IMG/VR virus record: IMGVR_UViG_3300030380_001590
Coordinates: 1 to 27,703 of that record
Source: a virus
DNA length: 27,703 nt
Direction: 5' to 3' (one strand)
Part shown: one piece after another, positions 1 through 7,328 of the stretch
Position numbering within the stretch: position 1 is the stretch's first letter
Layout: each line of letters opens with the position of its first letter
Notes under the pieces: generated by a model
The model's database searches: none
What the model saw: the letters and a program-made list of their open reading frames with translations, nothing else
What the model was told of the DNA's origin: nothing
Made by a program: the position numbers and the translations under genes

Positions 1-1474
1 CGTCAACATTATTTTTTACATCTTCATACACTTTCTCATCTTTGGCTAGAAACCCAGCTACACGAAACTCAAGCTGTGAATAATCACCCTCCAAAATATA
101 ACCACCTTGCCACCTGCTCACTACAACTTTACGTACAGGAAATGTACCACCTCTTGGCATATTTTGAAAGTTTGGATTCCTTGAAGATAATCTACCAGTT
201 GATGTGACGCACTGCATAAACTGTGGATGTATTTTATCTTTACTATCTAAACCCTTCTCAATACCCTCAATAAAAGTTTTCAAGTATGTTTTAATAGCAT
301 TATACCGACTGTAAGATTCCACGAAAATTTTTTGTTGGGAATTTGCGGATGAAACCAGTTTATCTATCATGCCTTTATCAGTCTTAAAACCATGCACTGT
401 AATATCATCTACGCTGTCTATGTTCATCTTAAATCCAGCTAACTCTTTTTGCCTGATGTAGACAACACCTTTGCCTCTACAGGCTTTACATAATCTTTTC
501 TGTTTACCAATAGTCCCATCTTTTTTCATAGCATAAAAATATCCAGAGCCACCACATTTATTACAAGATTCCATTTTAGTTTTGTACAGCAATCGTGTCT
601 GTCTGGCTACGTTCTGCGACAAGACAGCAGAAGTCATTCTCTTTGGTCTCTTCTTTCTTCTACTATTCCCCCGATCCTCATAGCCAAGATTAAATATCAT
701 AGCCCATCTTTTCTTATCAATAACTTCTCGTGAGAATATAACTCGTGATCTGTCCTCACTACTATCTAAATTAATCTCTGTATCTCCCATTACACGTTTA
801 ACTTCGCTAGTTAAGAATGATTCTAATGTACGGATTTCTTTTGTATACTCTTCTTTAATAGCCATTAAATTTTCTCTACTAATTTGTATACCCTCAAGCT
901 CCATATCTGTCAGTAAATCACACATCTCGTTTGACAATTCTAATGTAGCTTTCAATCTCTTGGGCATATTGTCAAGCTGTGCTTCATACAATTCTTTAGT
1001 CACTTTTACATCTGCCTCACCATACTCTTGAACAATAGGCCATGGTATCTTCTCAAAAGATATTTTATCCTGTAGATACTTTTCAGTCAGGTCTGTTTTC
1101 TTTGGCGAGAGTGCGTACCTCTCACAACATTTTTTCAAAGACAATGGCACTTTACTACCACCGTTTATCAAATACTCACAAATCATAGTGTCATGCACTC
1201 TGCCTGTATATACAAAGCCACATGCACGTAACCACTTCAAATCAAACTTTATGTTGTGTCCTACCAACAGCGTGGTCTTATCCAACACAGCCTGTAGAGT
1301 ATCTTTTGCATTATCAGTAGGTGGTCTGCTATCATGGTAGAAACATAAGTAATTCTTCTCGCCTTCACAATCATAACCTACAGACACCAACATGTTTCCT
1401 GTATGTGGATCAGCGTCTGTCTTCTTATCTGCCAACACTTTAAATGTTGTCTCTACATCTAATACTGTAATCAT
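1..1474 (-). CDS. Family A DNA polymerase with 3'-5' exonuclease and DnaJ-type zinc finger (3' end cut by window)
   Basis: Replicative phage DNA polymerase. I translated the minus strand from the ATG at 1472-1474; the frame stays open to the window edge (491 codons), so the C-terminal palm and fingers are missing. The exonuclease domain shows motif I D6-x-E8 (LDVET), motif II VGHNIKFD and motif III YGEAD. The polymerase domain shows TGRLSSRNPNFQNMP near residues 423-437 and motif A DYSQLEFR with the metal-binding Asp at about 464. Between them lies an insert with CNKCGGSG (C304, C307) and CKACRGKG (C329, C332), the paired CxxCxGxG pattern of the DnaJ central zinc domain. A partial DnaJ central domain in PolA is a described trait of SAR116 phage HMO-2011. 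The ATG overlaps the helicase stop as ATGA, which suggests translational coupling. Confidence 0.95.
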   Translation of the reverse strand, partial: MITVLDVETTFKVLADKKTDADPHTGNMLVSVGYDCEGEKNYLCFYHDSRPPTDNAKDTLQAVLDKTTLLVGHNIKFDLKWLRACGFVYTGRVHDTMICEYLINGGSKVPLSLKKCCERYALSPKKTDLTEKYLQDKISFEKIPWPIVQEYGEADVKVTKELYEAQLDNMPKRLKATLELSNEMCDLLTDMELEGIQISRENLMAIKEEYTKEIRTLESFLTSEVKRVMGDTEINLDSSEDRSRVIFSREVIDKKRWAMIFNLGYEDRGNSRRKKRPKRMTSAVLSQNVARQTRLLYKTKMESCNKCGGSGYFYAMKKDGTIGKQKRLCKACRGKGVVYIRQKELAGFKMNIDSVDDITVHGFKTDKGMIDKLVSSANSQQKIFVESYSRYNAIKTYLKTFIEGIEKGLDSKDKIHPQFMQCVTSTGRLSSRNPNFQNMPRGGTFPVRKVVVSRWQGGYILEGDYSQLEFRVAGFLAKDEKVYEDVKNNVD

Positions 1475-2679
1475 GGGATGTACCTCGCTTTCTTTATGTC
1501 TATTCTGCAAGTGACTACCCCATGCCATCCTGTCAGTTTATTTTTGCTCACACACAAATGTCGTATGTAATCTTCTTCTTCTCCAAAATTCTTGCCTATG
1601 CCTATAATTATGTCAGCCTCAGCGGCTTTGCCTGTACGGGAGTTTTCTAACATGCCAAAGTCTATCTCCTGTCTGTTATGTGCTTCATAACTAGCCTGTG
1701 ATACTGCCCATACCATACAGTCTCTTCTCTTTGCTATAGCTCTGGATGTTTCATAAATGGCTCTTAGTTTTTCGTCCACTCTTGTGAAGTTGTCATTAAT
1801 ACTTACTTTATCAAGCTGGTCTACAAAAATAATGTCAGGTTTATGAGACTCAACAAACTTGTCAATCTCCGATATAGAAATCTGTCTACCCTCTAACAAG
1901 GACAGCTTTGGTTTGATTTCGTTGCTGTACACCTCATCTGCTCTCTTAACACCTTCTCGTAACTCACTGACTGTTTTGCCTAAATAGGAACAAAAGATTC
2001 TACCCTTCACCATTCTTCCCGGTTCTTCATTTGCAAAGTACGCTACCTTATACCCTTGTTTGATATATTCAGACACTAAGTATGTACAGAAAGTTGTCTT
2101 ACCAGTCTCTGGCCTAGCAAAGATAATACCTAAATTGCCTCTGCCTACACCATTGATTTTGTCACGCAACGGTGCTAATTCAAACTGAAAGTCAAACCCC
2201 TTATCACAGCTTTCTAAATATTCTGACACGTTGTCATCCACTCTTACAAAATTACTGTCATCCGTAGGCTGTTTGTCAATCAATTTGTCAACTAAGTTTT
2301 GCAGTCCAGCATAGTCACCATTGTGACCTAACCAAATGTCAGTCGCTTTTGATCCTATCTCGTGTGCTTGGTTTCTTCTCCAAAAATTTATCACCAAGTC
2401 TTTTGCTAATTCTGAATTGCCTGTGTAGTTTTTTAAATCTCTAATTACTTCTTCTATCATATCACGGCTACTATCTGGCATTGCAGGGAACTTGTCTCTG
2501 TGTAAGTTAACAAGTTCCTCTACAGACAAATCGCTGTCATACTTTACGTGAGCATGAGCAATAGTATCGAATATAGTACCCACTCCATTGGCAAACATCT
2601 CCTTTCCTATAATGTCATTTACTTCATGATAGAAGTCTCTTTTTAAACAGTGTGCTAGTAATTGTCTCTCTATTGTCAT
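1471..2679 (-). CDS. DnaB-like replicative DNA helicase
   Basis: 402 aa, RecA-fold hexameric helicase expected to unwind the fork ahead of the adjacent polymerase. The Walker A is a variant, ARPETGKT (188-195); Walker B is PDIIFVDQ (281-288); the following motif is WAVSQAS (324-330), and a C-terminal KNKLTG (379-384) matches the DnaB/gp4 DNA-binding loop region. The first 150 residues lack a zinc finger or Toprim, so the primase is not fused as it is in T7 gp4; it is the separate gene immediately upstream. The ATG (2677-2679) overlaps the primase stop, and the stop overlaps the polymerase start (ATGA at both ends). Confidence 0.92.
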   Translation of the reverse strand: MTIERQLLAHCLKRDFYHEVNDIIGKEMFANGVGTIFDTIAHAHVKYDSDLSVEELVNLHRDKFPAMPDSSRDMIEEVIRDLKNYTGNSELAKDLVINFWRRNQAHEIGSKATDIWLGHNGDYAGLQNLVDKLIDKQPTDDSNFVRVDDNVSEYLESCDKGFDFQFELAPLRDKINGVGRGNLGIIFARPETGKTTFCTYLVSEYIKQGYKVAYFANEEPGRMVKGRIFCSYLGKTVSELREGVKRADEVYSNEIKPKLSLLEGRQISISEIDKFVESHKPDIIFVDQLDKVSINDNFTRVDEKLRAIYETSRAIAKRRDCMVWAVSQASYEAHNRQEIDFGMLENSRTGKAAEADIIIGIGKNFGEEEDYIRHLCVSKNKLTGWHGVVTCRIDIKKARYIP

Positions 2680-3461
2680 GAACTATACACTCTGAATCTC
2701 TCGTTAATTTTGTCAGTGTCCCATGTTTTAATGTCAGTTTCTATAAAAAGATTATGTACAGACATATGTGCAAACAACTCTTTAGCAATTGTCAGTGACT
2801 TTTGACTTGCATCTTTGTCAAGGGCAACGATTGCTGTTTTAAACTTCTTAATGTAAGAAATATAATTGTCAACCAAGTTTGTCCCCATCAGTGCGACACC
2901 AACGACACCCGCTTGTGTTACTGCACAGGCAGATGCACAATCTTCAACAATCACACAAGTGTCGCTTTTATTATTTGTCACGAATGGCACTCGACTTGAG
3001 CAATACCGCTTCCACTTTGGTTTTTTATTTGTCAAGGATCTACCGACAGCATCTAACAAAATATTGTCAGCATCATATATGAGAAACACCACCCTGTTCT
3101 CTCGAACATCATGTTCTAGACTTACCAACTTTTGGGAGTACGCATGATATATATTGTTATCTCTAATATACTGTACAGCTTTATTTGACCTAGTGATAGG
3201 TACAAAATATTGCCTGTACATACTTAAATTTAATCTTTTCTTTTCCTGATGCAGTCTATTAGAAGAGAGTAAGCCGTGCCTAACCTTACCACTAACTCCG
3301 CAATCAGCATAAAAACAATTATAAATAACGCTGTTACCCATATTTGTAACACTAAAACTGTTTTTGTGACCACAGACAGGACAGTCACTACGCATTGTAA
3401 CACCCTCCTGCACAGCCATAGCATCAATGTAACCATTTATATTTACTCCTTTATCCTTCAT
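2676..3461 (-). CDS. DNA primase, zinc finger plus Toprim
   Basis: 261 aa. An N-terminal zinc-binding site C27-x2-C30 and C49-x4-C54 is followed by a Toprim core with VIVEDCASA (catalytic Glu about 173) and IVALDKDA (Asp 215 and 217). This is the arrangement of the T7 gp4 primase half, which makes short RNA primers at GTC-containing template sites. The protein stands alone and is coupled to the helicase gene by an ATGA overlap, so primase and helicase probably act as partners. The start is the ATG overlapping the stop of a 45-aa upstream ORF. Length and motifs are complete. Confidence 0.9.
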   Translation of the reverse strand: MKDKGVNINGYIDAMAVQEGVTMRSDCPVCGHKNSFSVTNMGNSVIYNCFYADCGVSGKVRHGLLSSNRLHQEKKRLNLSMYRQYFVPITRSNKAVQYIRDNNIYHAYSQKLVSLEHDVRENRVVFLIYDADNILLDAVGRSLTNKKPKWKRYCSSRVPFVTNNKSDTCVIVEDCASACAVTQAGVVGVALMGTNLVDNYISYIKKFKTAIVALDKDASQKSLTIAKELFAHMSVHNLFIETDIKTWDTDKINERFRVYSS

Positions 3462-3595
3462 ATGTTCACCAACAGCAATATTAAACTAATAACTAACAGT
3501 ACAGGAAAAATATGATTAGTCCATAAACTCTTTTTTTGCTGTTTAGCAAACCACTTACCTGTTGCTTTTAATCTTCTGTCTCTCGCCTTGTTCAT
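3458..3595 (-). CDS. Small single-pass membrane protein, 45 aa
   Basis: Short ORF that exactly fills the gap between the zinc-ribbon gene and the primase. It starts at an ATG inside the 3' end of the upstream gene (41-nt overlap) and its TGA overlaps the primase ATG (ATGA). The product starts MNKARDRRLKATGKWF (strongly basic, residues 1-22) and ends with a hydrophobic helix at about 29-43 (HIFPVLLVISLILLLV), which predicts a one-pass inner-membrane peptide with a cytoplasmic basic N-terminus. The upstream purine run (AGAGAGAAGG) is very close to the ATG, so initiation may rely on coupling. No function is recognised; recruitment of the replication complex to the membrane is only a guess. Reality is supported by the double overlap and the TM segment. 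Confidence 0.6.
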   Translation of the reverse strand: MNKARDRRLKATGKWFAKQQKKSLWTNHIFPVLLVISLILLLVNI

Positions 3596-3740
3596 CCTTC
3601 TCTCTCTTACCCCAATATACTAAATGAAATGCCTCACACTGTGGACAAGTTAAATTTGTCACTATCTCATGATCCTCATCATCTTCACAATCGTGATCGC
3701 CACCCCAGATTAGTTCTGTATGGCAATTATAACACTTCAC
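3555..3740 (-). CDS. Small zinc-ribbon protein
   Basis: 61 aa with two CxxC knuckles (C3/C6 and C32/C35) separated by an acidic Asp/Glu-rich stretch, then a basic tail: a rubredoxin-like zinc ribbon. The start is GTG, and it overlaps the methylase stop as GTGA, so translation is coupled. Such mini zinc ribbons recur in marine phage replication modules but have no assigned reaction. Nucleic-acid or protein binding is inferred from the fold alone. Confidence 0.75.
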   Translation of the reverse strand: MKCYNCHTELIWGGDHDCEDDEDHEIVTNLTCPQCEAFHLVYWGKREKDEQGERQKIKSNR

Positions 3741-4159
3741 TTGTCACCTCTAAATATCACAACAGCAGACGGAAACGGTGCTGTACCTTTGTTAGAAAAA
3801 CTTAGTCTACCTCTCAAAAACCTTACTTCTCCCTTGAAACAGTAATCATGCCAATACGCTGTGTCTGTCCTAGCAGGGATTAAACACACCACTGTCGCAC
3901 CTCTTTTACTTTCTGTATAGGCTTTTTCTACCCAATGTTTGATTGCCCTACCATATGGAGGGTTCATAAACACAGTGTCGTCAGACCAATCCTGTTGTAA
4001 TCCGTCATCTTCTGCTGTATAGTATTTATCACACAGTGCAGAAGACTCTGTACAGCACGGATCAAGTGTAAATTGAAACTCTTTATGTAGCTTGTCAAAC
4101 AAGTCTTTTGGTGTGTACCACTCGTTGCTGTTACTAGAAAATAAACCTTTGTTAATCAT
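3737..4159 (-). CDS. Phage DNA N6-adenine methyltransferase (Dam family)
   Basis: 140 aa from the ATG at 4157-4159; a TTG one codon earlier is less likely. The protein carries the hallmarks of the short phage Dam family: an N-terminal NEWYTP (12-17), LDPCC (32-36), the catalytic MNPPYG (65-70, DPPY class), and a C-terminal RGRLSF ... PFPSAVVIF. It would transfer a methyl group from S-adenosylmethionine to adenine N6, protecting phage DNA from host restriction or marking it. The length is typical and no motif is missing. It overlaps the upstream nuclease-like gene by 8 nt. Confidence 0.9.
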   Translation of the reverse strand: MINKGLFSSNSNEWYTPKDLFDKLHKEFQFTLDPCCTESSALCDKYYTAEDDGLQQDWSDDTVFMNPPYGRAIKHWVEKAYTESKRGATVVCLIPARTDTAYWHDYCFKGEVRFLRGRLSFSNKGTAPFPSAVVIFRGDK

Positions 4160-4697
4160 CAATCCTGTCCAATTGTAATTTAGTAATGTCCTTATGTTTT
4201 ACATCCACATGAAAAAACGGTTCTTTCAAATGTGGTGCGTCCACATGCCGTGAGTTCTGTATAGTCTGTACAGGACTTATCTCTAATACATCATGTGGAA
4301 TAAACCACCCTTGATCCAAATGTCTGTTCAGTACGACAAATGTCAGCTGATATGGTTTGATAAATTCAGGCAAGTTATTATCCTGTGCAAACTCTTTTGC
4401 ATTATTTGTCTCGTGGTAAAATTTGTCAATCAATCTTTGTTTACGCTGTGGTATCCTAACCTCTTTCCAATTGTCATTCCATACCTTACCCCATTGATTT
4501 TTAATTTCTACCTCCCAGAAACTCACACAGCCAGATGGTGTTAGGGTCGACAAGTCCCATGAATAATTTTCTGTGTCGTTTAATATTTTATGGTCTCTGC
4601 TGTGTAGATACTTTTTAAGCACAGCCTTCGCCTTACCGTCATTTGCCATATAGGATAATCTGTTAAACCTACGGTTTTGGTGTCTTCTGATTAACAT
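4152..4697 (-). CDS. Probable PD-(D/E)XK-fold nuclease
   Basis: 181 aa from the ATG at 4695-4697, which has AGGAGG seven bases upstream; a TTG two codons earlier lacks that spacing. Residues 45-70 hold an Asp in YSWDLS (D48) and, on the next strand, WEVEIK (E64-x-K66), the D...ExK pattern of PD-(D/E)XK nucleases. A downstream IPQRKQRL resembles the conserved basic segment in phage members of this group. A Holliday-junction resolvase or recombination nuclease would suit the replication operon, but the specific role is inferred. The 5' end overlaps the upstream small gene by 29 nt. Confidence 0.5.
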   Translation of the reverse strand: MLIRRHQNRRFNRLSYMANDGKAKAVLKKYLHSRDHKILNDTENYSWDLSTLTPSGCVSFWEVEIKNQWGKVWNDNWKEVRIPQRKQRLIDKFYHETNNAKEFAQDNNLPEFIKPYQLTFVVLNRHLDQGWFIPHDVLEISPVQTIQNSRHVDAPHLKEPFFHVDVKHKDITKLQLDRIDD

Positions 4698-4884
4698 AAC
4701 CAAACCTCCTCAGCATAGTGTCAGTGCCTTTATTTTCACCTTGTCTGTATGCAATCTTATAATAGTCTTTAATCAATCCTAATTGAAACGGTGTCAGCTT
4801 TGTATCACCAAGTATTTCAATCAATCGCTGTTCGTAAAATGACTCGTCAAAGTCAATTGTTATCTTGTTCTTGTTCGCACTCAT
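4669..4884 (-). CDS. Hypothetical protein, 71 aa
   Basis: The frame is open further upstream, but the ATG at 4882-4884 has AGGAGG at good distance (CAGGAGGCAAGGA-ATG) and limits overlap with the preceding gene to 32 nt, so I chose it. The product (MSANKNKITIDFDESFYEQR...) is soluble, mixed in charge and mostly helical by eye, with a basic C-terminus. No family recognised. Confidence 0.65.
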   Translation of the reverse strand: MSANKNKITIDFDESFYEQRLIEILGDTKLTPFQLGLIKDYYKIAYRQGENKGTDTMLRRFGYVNQKTPKP

Positions 4885-5113
4885 TCCTTGCCTCCTGTTG
4901 TTTGTCATACCATACTTCTTGCCAGAGTTCTCTGACATCGTCCTCAAATTCATTCCATGAATATCCTGTCGGTAAAAACATCTTACCGTTTGTCATCTGC
5001 TCATCACAGGATTGTAAAACTTCCTCTACAGCTTCACTTTCTAAACACATCTTCTGTATAGCATACCACTGTTTGTTCTCTTGTTCCTGTATATACTGTT
5101 TGTATTTACCCAC
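4853..5113 (-). CDS. Hypothetical acidic protein, 86 aa
   Basis: I chose the GTG at 5111-5113 because AGGAGG lies six bases upstream (AAGGAGGTATGGC-GTG). An in-frame ATG at 5131 would add six residues but has no ribosome site. The protein is Gln/Glu-rich (YIQEQENKQWYAIQK at the start, EQEQDNN at the end) with a Trp-containing central part (FEDDVRELWQEVWYD). No function recognised. It lies directly downstream of the XRE regulator gene. Confidence 0.65.
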   Translation of the reverse strand: MGKYKQYIQEQENKQWYAIQKMCLESEAVEEVLQSCDEQMTNGKMFLPTGYSWNEFEDDVRELWQEVWYDKQQEARNECEQEQDNN

Positions 5114-5169
5114 GCCATACCTCCTTATCATGTAAACTAAATACTTATCTCTCTTTTTTTCTAAATTAA

Positions 5170-5343
5170 TTAGACACTCCCTAATGGCATTTTATAAACT
5201 TGTCTAATTTTCTTCATCAGTTTCATGCTAGGATTATACTTACCATCAATCAAGTTATATACATGCGTGACAGATACATCTAACTCTCTAGCAAAATCTT
5301 TAGGATCAATCTTTTTATCCTGTATAATCTTTTTTACGTTCAT
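5170..5343 (-). CDS. XRE/Cro-type helix-turn-helix regulator, 57 aa
   Basis: Short gene coupled to the upstream ORF by an ATGA overlap. The translation (MNVKKIIQDKKIDPKDFARE, then LDVSVTHVYNLIDGKYNPSM) has the classic HTH_3 layout: helix 2 DFARELDV, turn, recognition helix VTHVYNLI, then GKYNPSMKLMKKI, matching the 'G...PS...l.ki' signature of Cro/CI proteins. At 57 aa it is just the DNA-binding domain, as in Cro-like proteins. It is the only clear sequence-specific transcription regulator in the window, so it is the best candidate to bind the ACAG/CTGT palindromes at the phage promoters (inference). Confidence 0.8.
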   Translation of the reverse strand: MNVKKIIQDKKIDPKDFARELDVSVTHVYNLIDGKYNPSMKLMKKIRQVYKMPLGSV

Positions 5344-5552
5344 TCGTCATCCTCCTCTATGTTTTCCTCTATATGTAGTCCGTGATTATCTTCTAGCTGT
5401 GTTCTGGTCACAGTCTTGCCAACAGCTTTTACTAAAAACTGTACAGCATCCTTAACAGTGTCAAAAAGCATGATATCTTTTTTATCATCTAATGCAAACT
5501 CTTTACCGTTTAATCCTATGCCTTCTGGATGTCTATATATTCTATACTTCAT
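5340..5552 (-). CDS. Hypothetical protein, 70 aa
   Basis: Starts at an ATG preceded by AGGAGG and overlapping the upstream stop (ATGA). The sequence (MKYRIYRHPEGIGLNGKEFA...) suggests a small alpha/beta protein; the last 12 residues are almost all acidic (HIEENIEEDDE). Its TGA overlaps the XRE gene start. No family recognised. Confidence 0.7.
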   Translation of the reverse strand: MKYRIYRHPEGIGLNGKEFALDDKKDIMLFDTVKDAVQFLVKAVGKTVTRTQLEDNHGLHIEENIEEDDE

Positions 5553-5734
5553 TTGTTTTCCTCCTCTAAAATATCTGCAATGTAAAATTCTTCGTGTACA
5601 AAATCAAACGTGTCTTTTGTCAGTAAGCGTTCCATCTTTTTCTTCACGTCTTTCTCACTTGTGCCTTCTACAGTTCGCTTATAGTAAGATACTTCTCTTG
5701 CGTAAACAACATATTTCTTTTTCTGTACAGTCAT
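5549..5734 (-). CDS. Hypothetical protein, 61 aa
   Basis: Compact Lys/Tyr-rich protein (MTVQKKKYVVYAREVSYYKR...) with predicted beta strands at the N-terminus, a central charged helix (SEKDVKKKMERLL) and an acidic end. Coupled at both ends: TAATG with the upstream gene and ATGA with the downstream gene. No function recognised. Confidence 0.7.
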   Translation of the reverse strand: MTVQKKKYVVYAREVSYYKRTVEGTSEKDVKKKMERLLTKDTFDFVHEEFYIADILEEENK

Positions 5735-5952
5735 TATTCGTTAGTCTTCACTCCCACAACCAACAGCGTCAGTTTGTCAGCCACCTTTTCTTTGTCAAAC
5801 ACTTGGCATACTTCGTCCCATGCACCGTTTTGAAAGTCATCGTGGTACAAGTCTAAGAATCTAGCGTTTGGGATTACCTCCCAATCGACTCCCTTCAACT
5901 CTTTCTGCTGTTCAGCTGTCAGAGTCCATTTGCCTGTTTCTGGTTTATGCAT
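5734..5952 (-). CDS. Hypothetical protein, 72 aa
   Basis: Two ATGs lie close together; I chose the second (5950-5952) because GAGGAG sits seven bases before it and only one base before the first. The product (MHKPETGKWTLTAEQQKELK...) is a small acidic soluble protein with a hydrophobic strand near the end (KLTLLVVGV). It overlaps the upstream gene by 8 nt. No family recognised. Confidence 0.68.
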   Translation of the reverse strand: MHKPETGKWTLTAEQQKELKGVDWEVIPNARFLDLYHDDFQNGAWDEVCQVFDKEKVADKLTLLVVGVKTNE

Positions 5953-6232
5953 CTCCATGCTCCTCAAACTCTTTTTCAGTCACAGCATCTAACTTAGATG
6001 TTATACAACTTAATAATATATTAGTGGCACATGCATTGCTCGGTGCTGTATCAAAAGCCAACTGACAATTAAATAGCTGTATAGCCTGTACCATATTAGG
6101 AATTGTCACTCTCTCTGATAGCTCTTCAGACAAGTCTAATAATTTGTCACGCACTAATGCTATCTGCCCATTGTCAGATAATGGTATCTTCTTTGGTTTT
6201 AGTTTTACTAATTTTGGTTTTGTATTTGTCAT
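5945..6232 (-). CDS. Hypothetical protein, 95 aa, first gene of the leftward early operon
   Basis: First gene after the leftward promoter at 6368-6396, with a leader of about 130 nt and GAAGGG before the ATG. The N-terminus is very basic (MTNTKPKLVKLKPKKIPLSD) and the rest is helical with three Cys and an acidic tail (FEEHGDA). Promoter-proximal position suggests very early expression; an anti-host or DNA-binding role is possible but nothing in the sequence proves it. Confidence 0.72.
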   Translation of the reverse strand: MTNTKPKLVKLKPKKIPLSDNGQIALVRDKLLDLSEELSERVTIPNMVQAIQLFNCQLAFDTAPSNACATNILLSCITSKLDAVTEKEFEEHGDA

Positions 6233-6367
6233 TTGTCACCCTTCCTTGTTGTTCGTGGTAACAGTGTCAGCATAGTCACTTTTAATCTAGATACATACCT
6301 AACTGTCACCACTAAATTTATAAACGATAAGCAATATAAAACTTTGTTTGAATAAATCATATTGTGT

Positions 6368-6396
6368 TAAGTACAGTAACGATTGTAGTCAGTCAA
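6368..6396 (-). promoter_or_regulatory. Leftward early promoter, TTGACT-N17-TACTTA
   Basis: On the minus strand, TTGACT (6391-6396) and TACTTA (6368-6373) are separated by exactly 17 nt. The -35 is 5/6 to sigma70 consensus and the -10 is poor, yet the same two hexamers with the same spacing occur on the plus strand 34 bp away, which argues for a shared element. It would start transcription near 6361 for the 5945-to-polymerase operon. Confidence 0.5.
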
Positions 6397-6408
6397 GAAT
6401 AATAAACG

Positions 6409-6416
6409 CTGTACAG
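6409..6416. promoter_or_regulatory. CTGTACAG palindrome between the divergent early promoters
   Basis: Perfect 8-bp palindrome placed midway between the -35 boxes of the two divergent promoters, where a dimeric repressor or activator could control both. The same octamer recurs through the early region. Binding is inferred. Confidence 0.4.
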
Positions 6417-6429
6417 TATCTTTTTTATA

Positions 6430-6458
6430 TTGACTAAGGTCAGTCGATTTGGTACTTA
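6430..6458 (+). promoter_or_regulatory. Rightward early promoter, TTGACT-N17-TACTTA
   Basis: TTGACT (6430-6435), 17-nt spacer, TACTTA (6453-6458): identical hexamers and spacing to the leftward promoter. A GTCAGTC heptamer lies in its spacer and also at the leftward -35. Predicted start near 6465, leaving a leader of about 60 nt with a G7 run before the first gene of the rightward arm. Confidence 0.5.
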
Positions 6459-6523
6459 GGTATCACCGTCCAAATTTGGTTGGGGGGGTTTACATATATA
6501 TCCTATACAGAAAGGAAGGGATT

Positions 6524-6742
6524 ATGCAAAGACAGATAGTTAAAAATCTAATTAGTATCTATACAGCAGAGATTACAAAAGCTAAGACTAATATAGATGT
6601 ACTAATGGTCAATCCAACATCTATACCAGAGCATAGTGAATTTACTAAAGAACTTGATAAACATATAACAGAGATAGCTACGGCAAAAGAAAAGATTGAT
6701 GTATTGGAAACTGAGTTATCCTATTTAGGAAAGGATCACTGA
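6524..6742 (+). CDS. Hypothetical coiled-coil protein, 72 aa
   Basis: I chose the ATG at 6524 because AGAAAGGAAGGG lies just before it; an upstream in-frame TTG at 6449 falls inside the promoter. The product (MQRQIVKNLISIYTAEITKA...) is helical with heptad-like spacing of Ile/Leu, probably a small coiled coil. First gene of the rightward early arm. No family recognised. Confidence 0.7.
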   Translation: MQRQIVKNLISIYTAEITKAKTNIDVLMVNPTSIPEHSEFTKELDKHITEIATAKEKIDVLETELSYLGKDH

Positions 6743-6743
6743 T

Positions 6744-6929
6744 ATGGATGTAGAAACTTTAATAGAAGTATTACAGCAAATACCAGATAAGAAATTACTT
6801 GTTAGATTGGATACGCCTAAAGAAGATGATGACTATCCTAATTATTGGCTACACAGCATATTTGTACATAACAAAGGTGATTCTGGTTATGAGCAGAACG
6901 GTGAAGTAACTTTGTGGGGGGAGGAATGA
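6744..6929 (+). CDS. Hypothetical protein, 61 aa
   Basis: Starts one base after the upstream stop. Sequence MDVETLIEVLQQIPDKKLLV with a later DDDYPNYWLHS and GEVTLWGEE: the pattern 'ETLIEVLQQIPD...V' resembles small phage proteins of unknown function that begin with a short helix followed by a beta sheet. Its stop overlaps the reading start of the next gene. Confidence 0.68.
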   Translation: MDVETLIEVLQQIPDKKLLVRLDTPKEDDDYPNYWLHSIFVHNKGDSGYEQNGEVTLWGEE

Positions 6930-6931
6930 GA

Positions 6932-7111
6932 ATGAACGACAGTGACTTTCACAATGTCGATAGTGAACTACCACACTTTTTGTCGCAGATACTAGATATA
7001 CATATTAATTGGCAAGATGAAAAAGAAGTGGATAACTATCATAGTTTTAGAAATTTATTTGTTAGATTAGTAGAGAGGAGATATTTACGATATGACAAAC
7101 GAGATGTATGA
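6932..7111 (+). CDS. Hypothetical protein, 59 aa
   Basis: The frame opens at a GTG inside a GGGGGGAGG ribosome site; I chose the ATG at 6932, seven bases after GGAGG, over the ATG at 6926, which is too close to it. The product (MNDSDFHNVDSELPHFLSQI...) is acidic at the N-terminus and basic at the C-terminus (RRYLRYDKRDV). No family recognised. It overlaps the next gene by 20 nt. Confidence 0.6.
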   Translation: MNDSDFHNVDSELPHFLSQILDIHINWQDEKEVDNYHSFRNLFVRLVERRYLRYDKRDV

Positions 7112-7328
7112 GAAGACTATACAGCAATTACAAGATGCTTTGTACACAGCATACAATAGAATCAAGGAACTCAATGAGCAACTTGAGAAGATTAAGAAGG
7201 AACTTATTGAACTACGGTTGCTGTTACCAGAGAATAGGGTGACTGCCACAGAGCATATAGATAATGATTATGGACAGCAAGATATAGAAAAATATTTACA
7301 GAGAGTGAGGAAGAATGAAGGACAGTAG
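7092..7328 (+). CDS. Hypothetical coiled-coil protein, 78 aa
   Basis: Residues 8-45 are a strong coiled coil (IQQLQDALYTAYNRIKELNE, then QLEKIKKELIELRLLL) with clear heptads. The tail is polar and charged. GAGAGGAG lies upstream. It overlaps the next gene by 14 nt. Oligomerisation is likely; function unknown. Confidence 0.7.
   Translation: MTNEMYEKTIQQLQDALYTAYNRIKELNEQLEKIKKELIELRLLLPENRVTATEHIDNDYGQQDIEKYLQRVRKNEGQ

Noticed and set aside
2802-3147. Open frames on the plus strand across the primase gene
   Set aside because: They are antisense to a gene with clear Zn-finger and Toprim motifs, have no ribosome sites and give low-quality protein.
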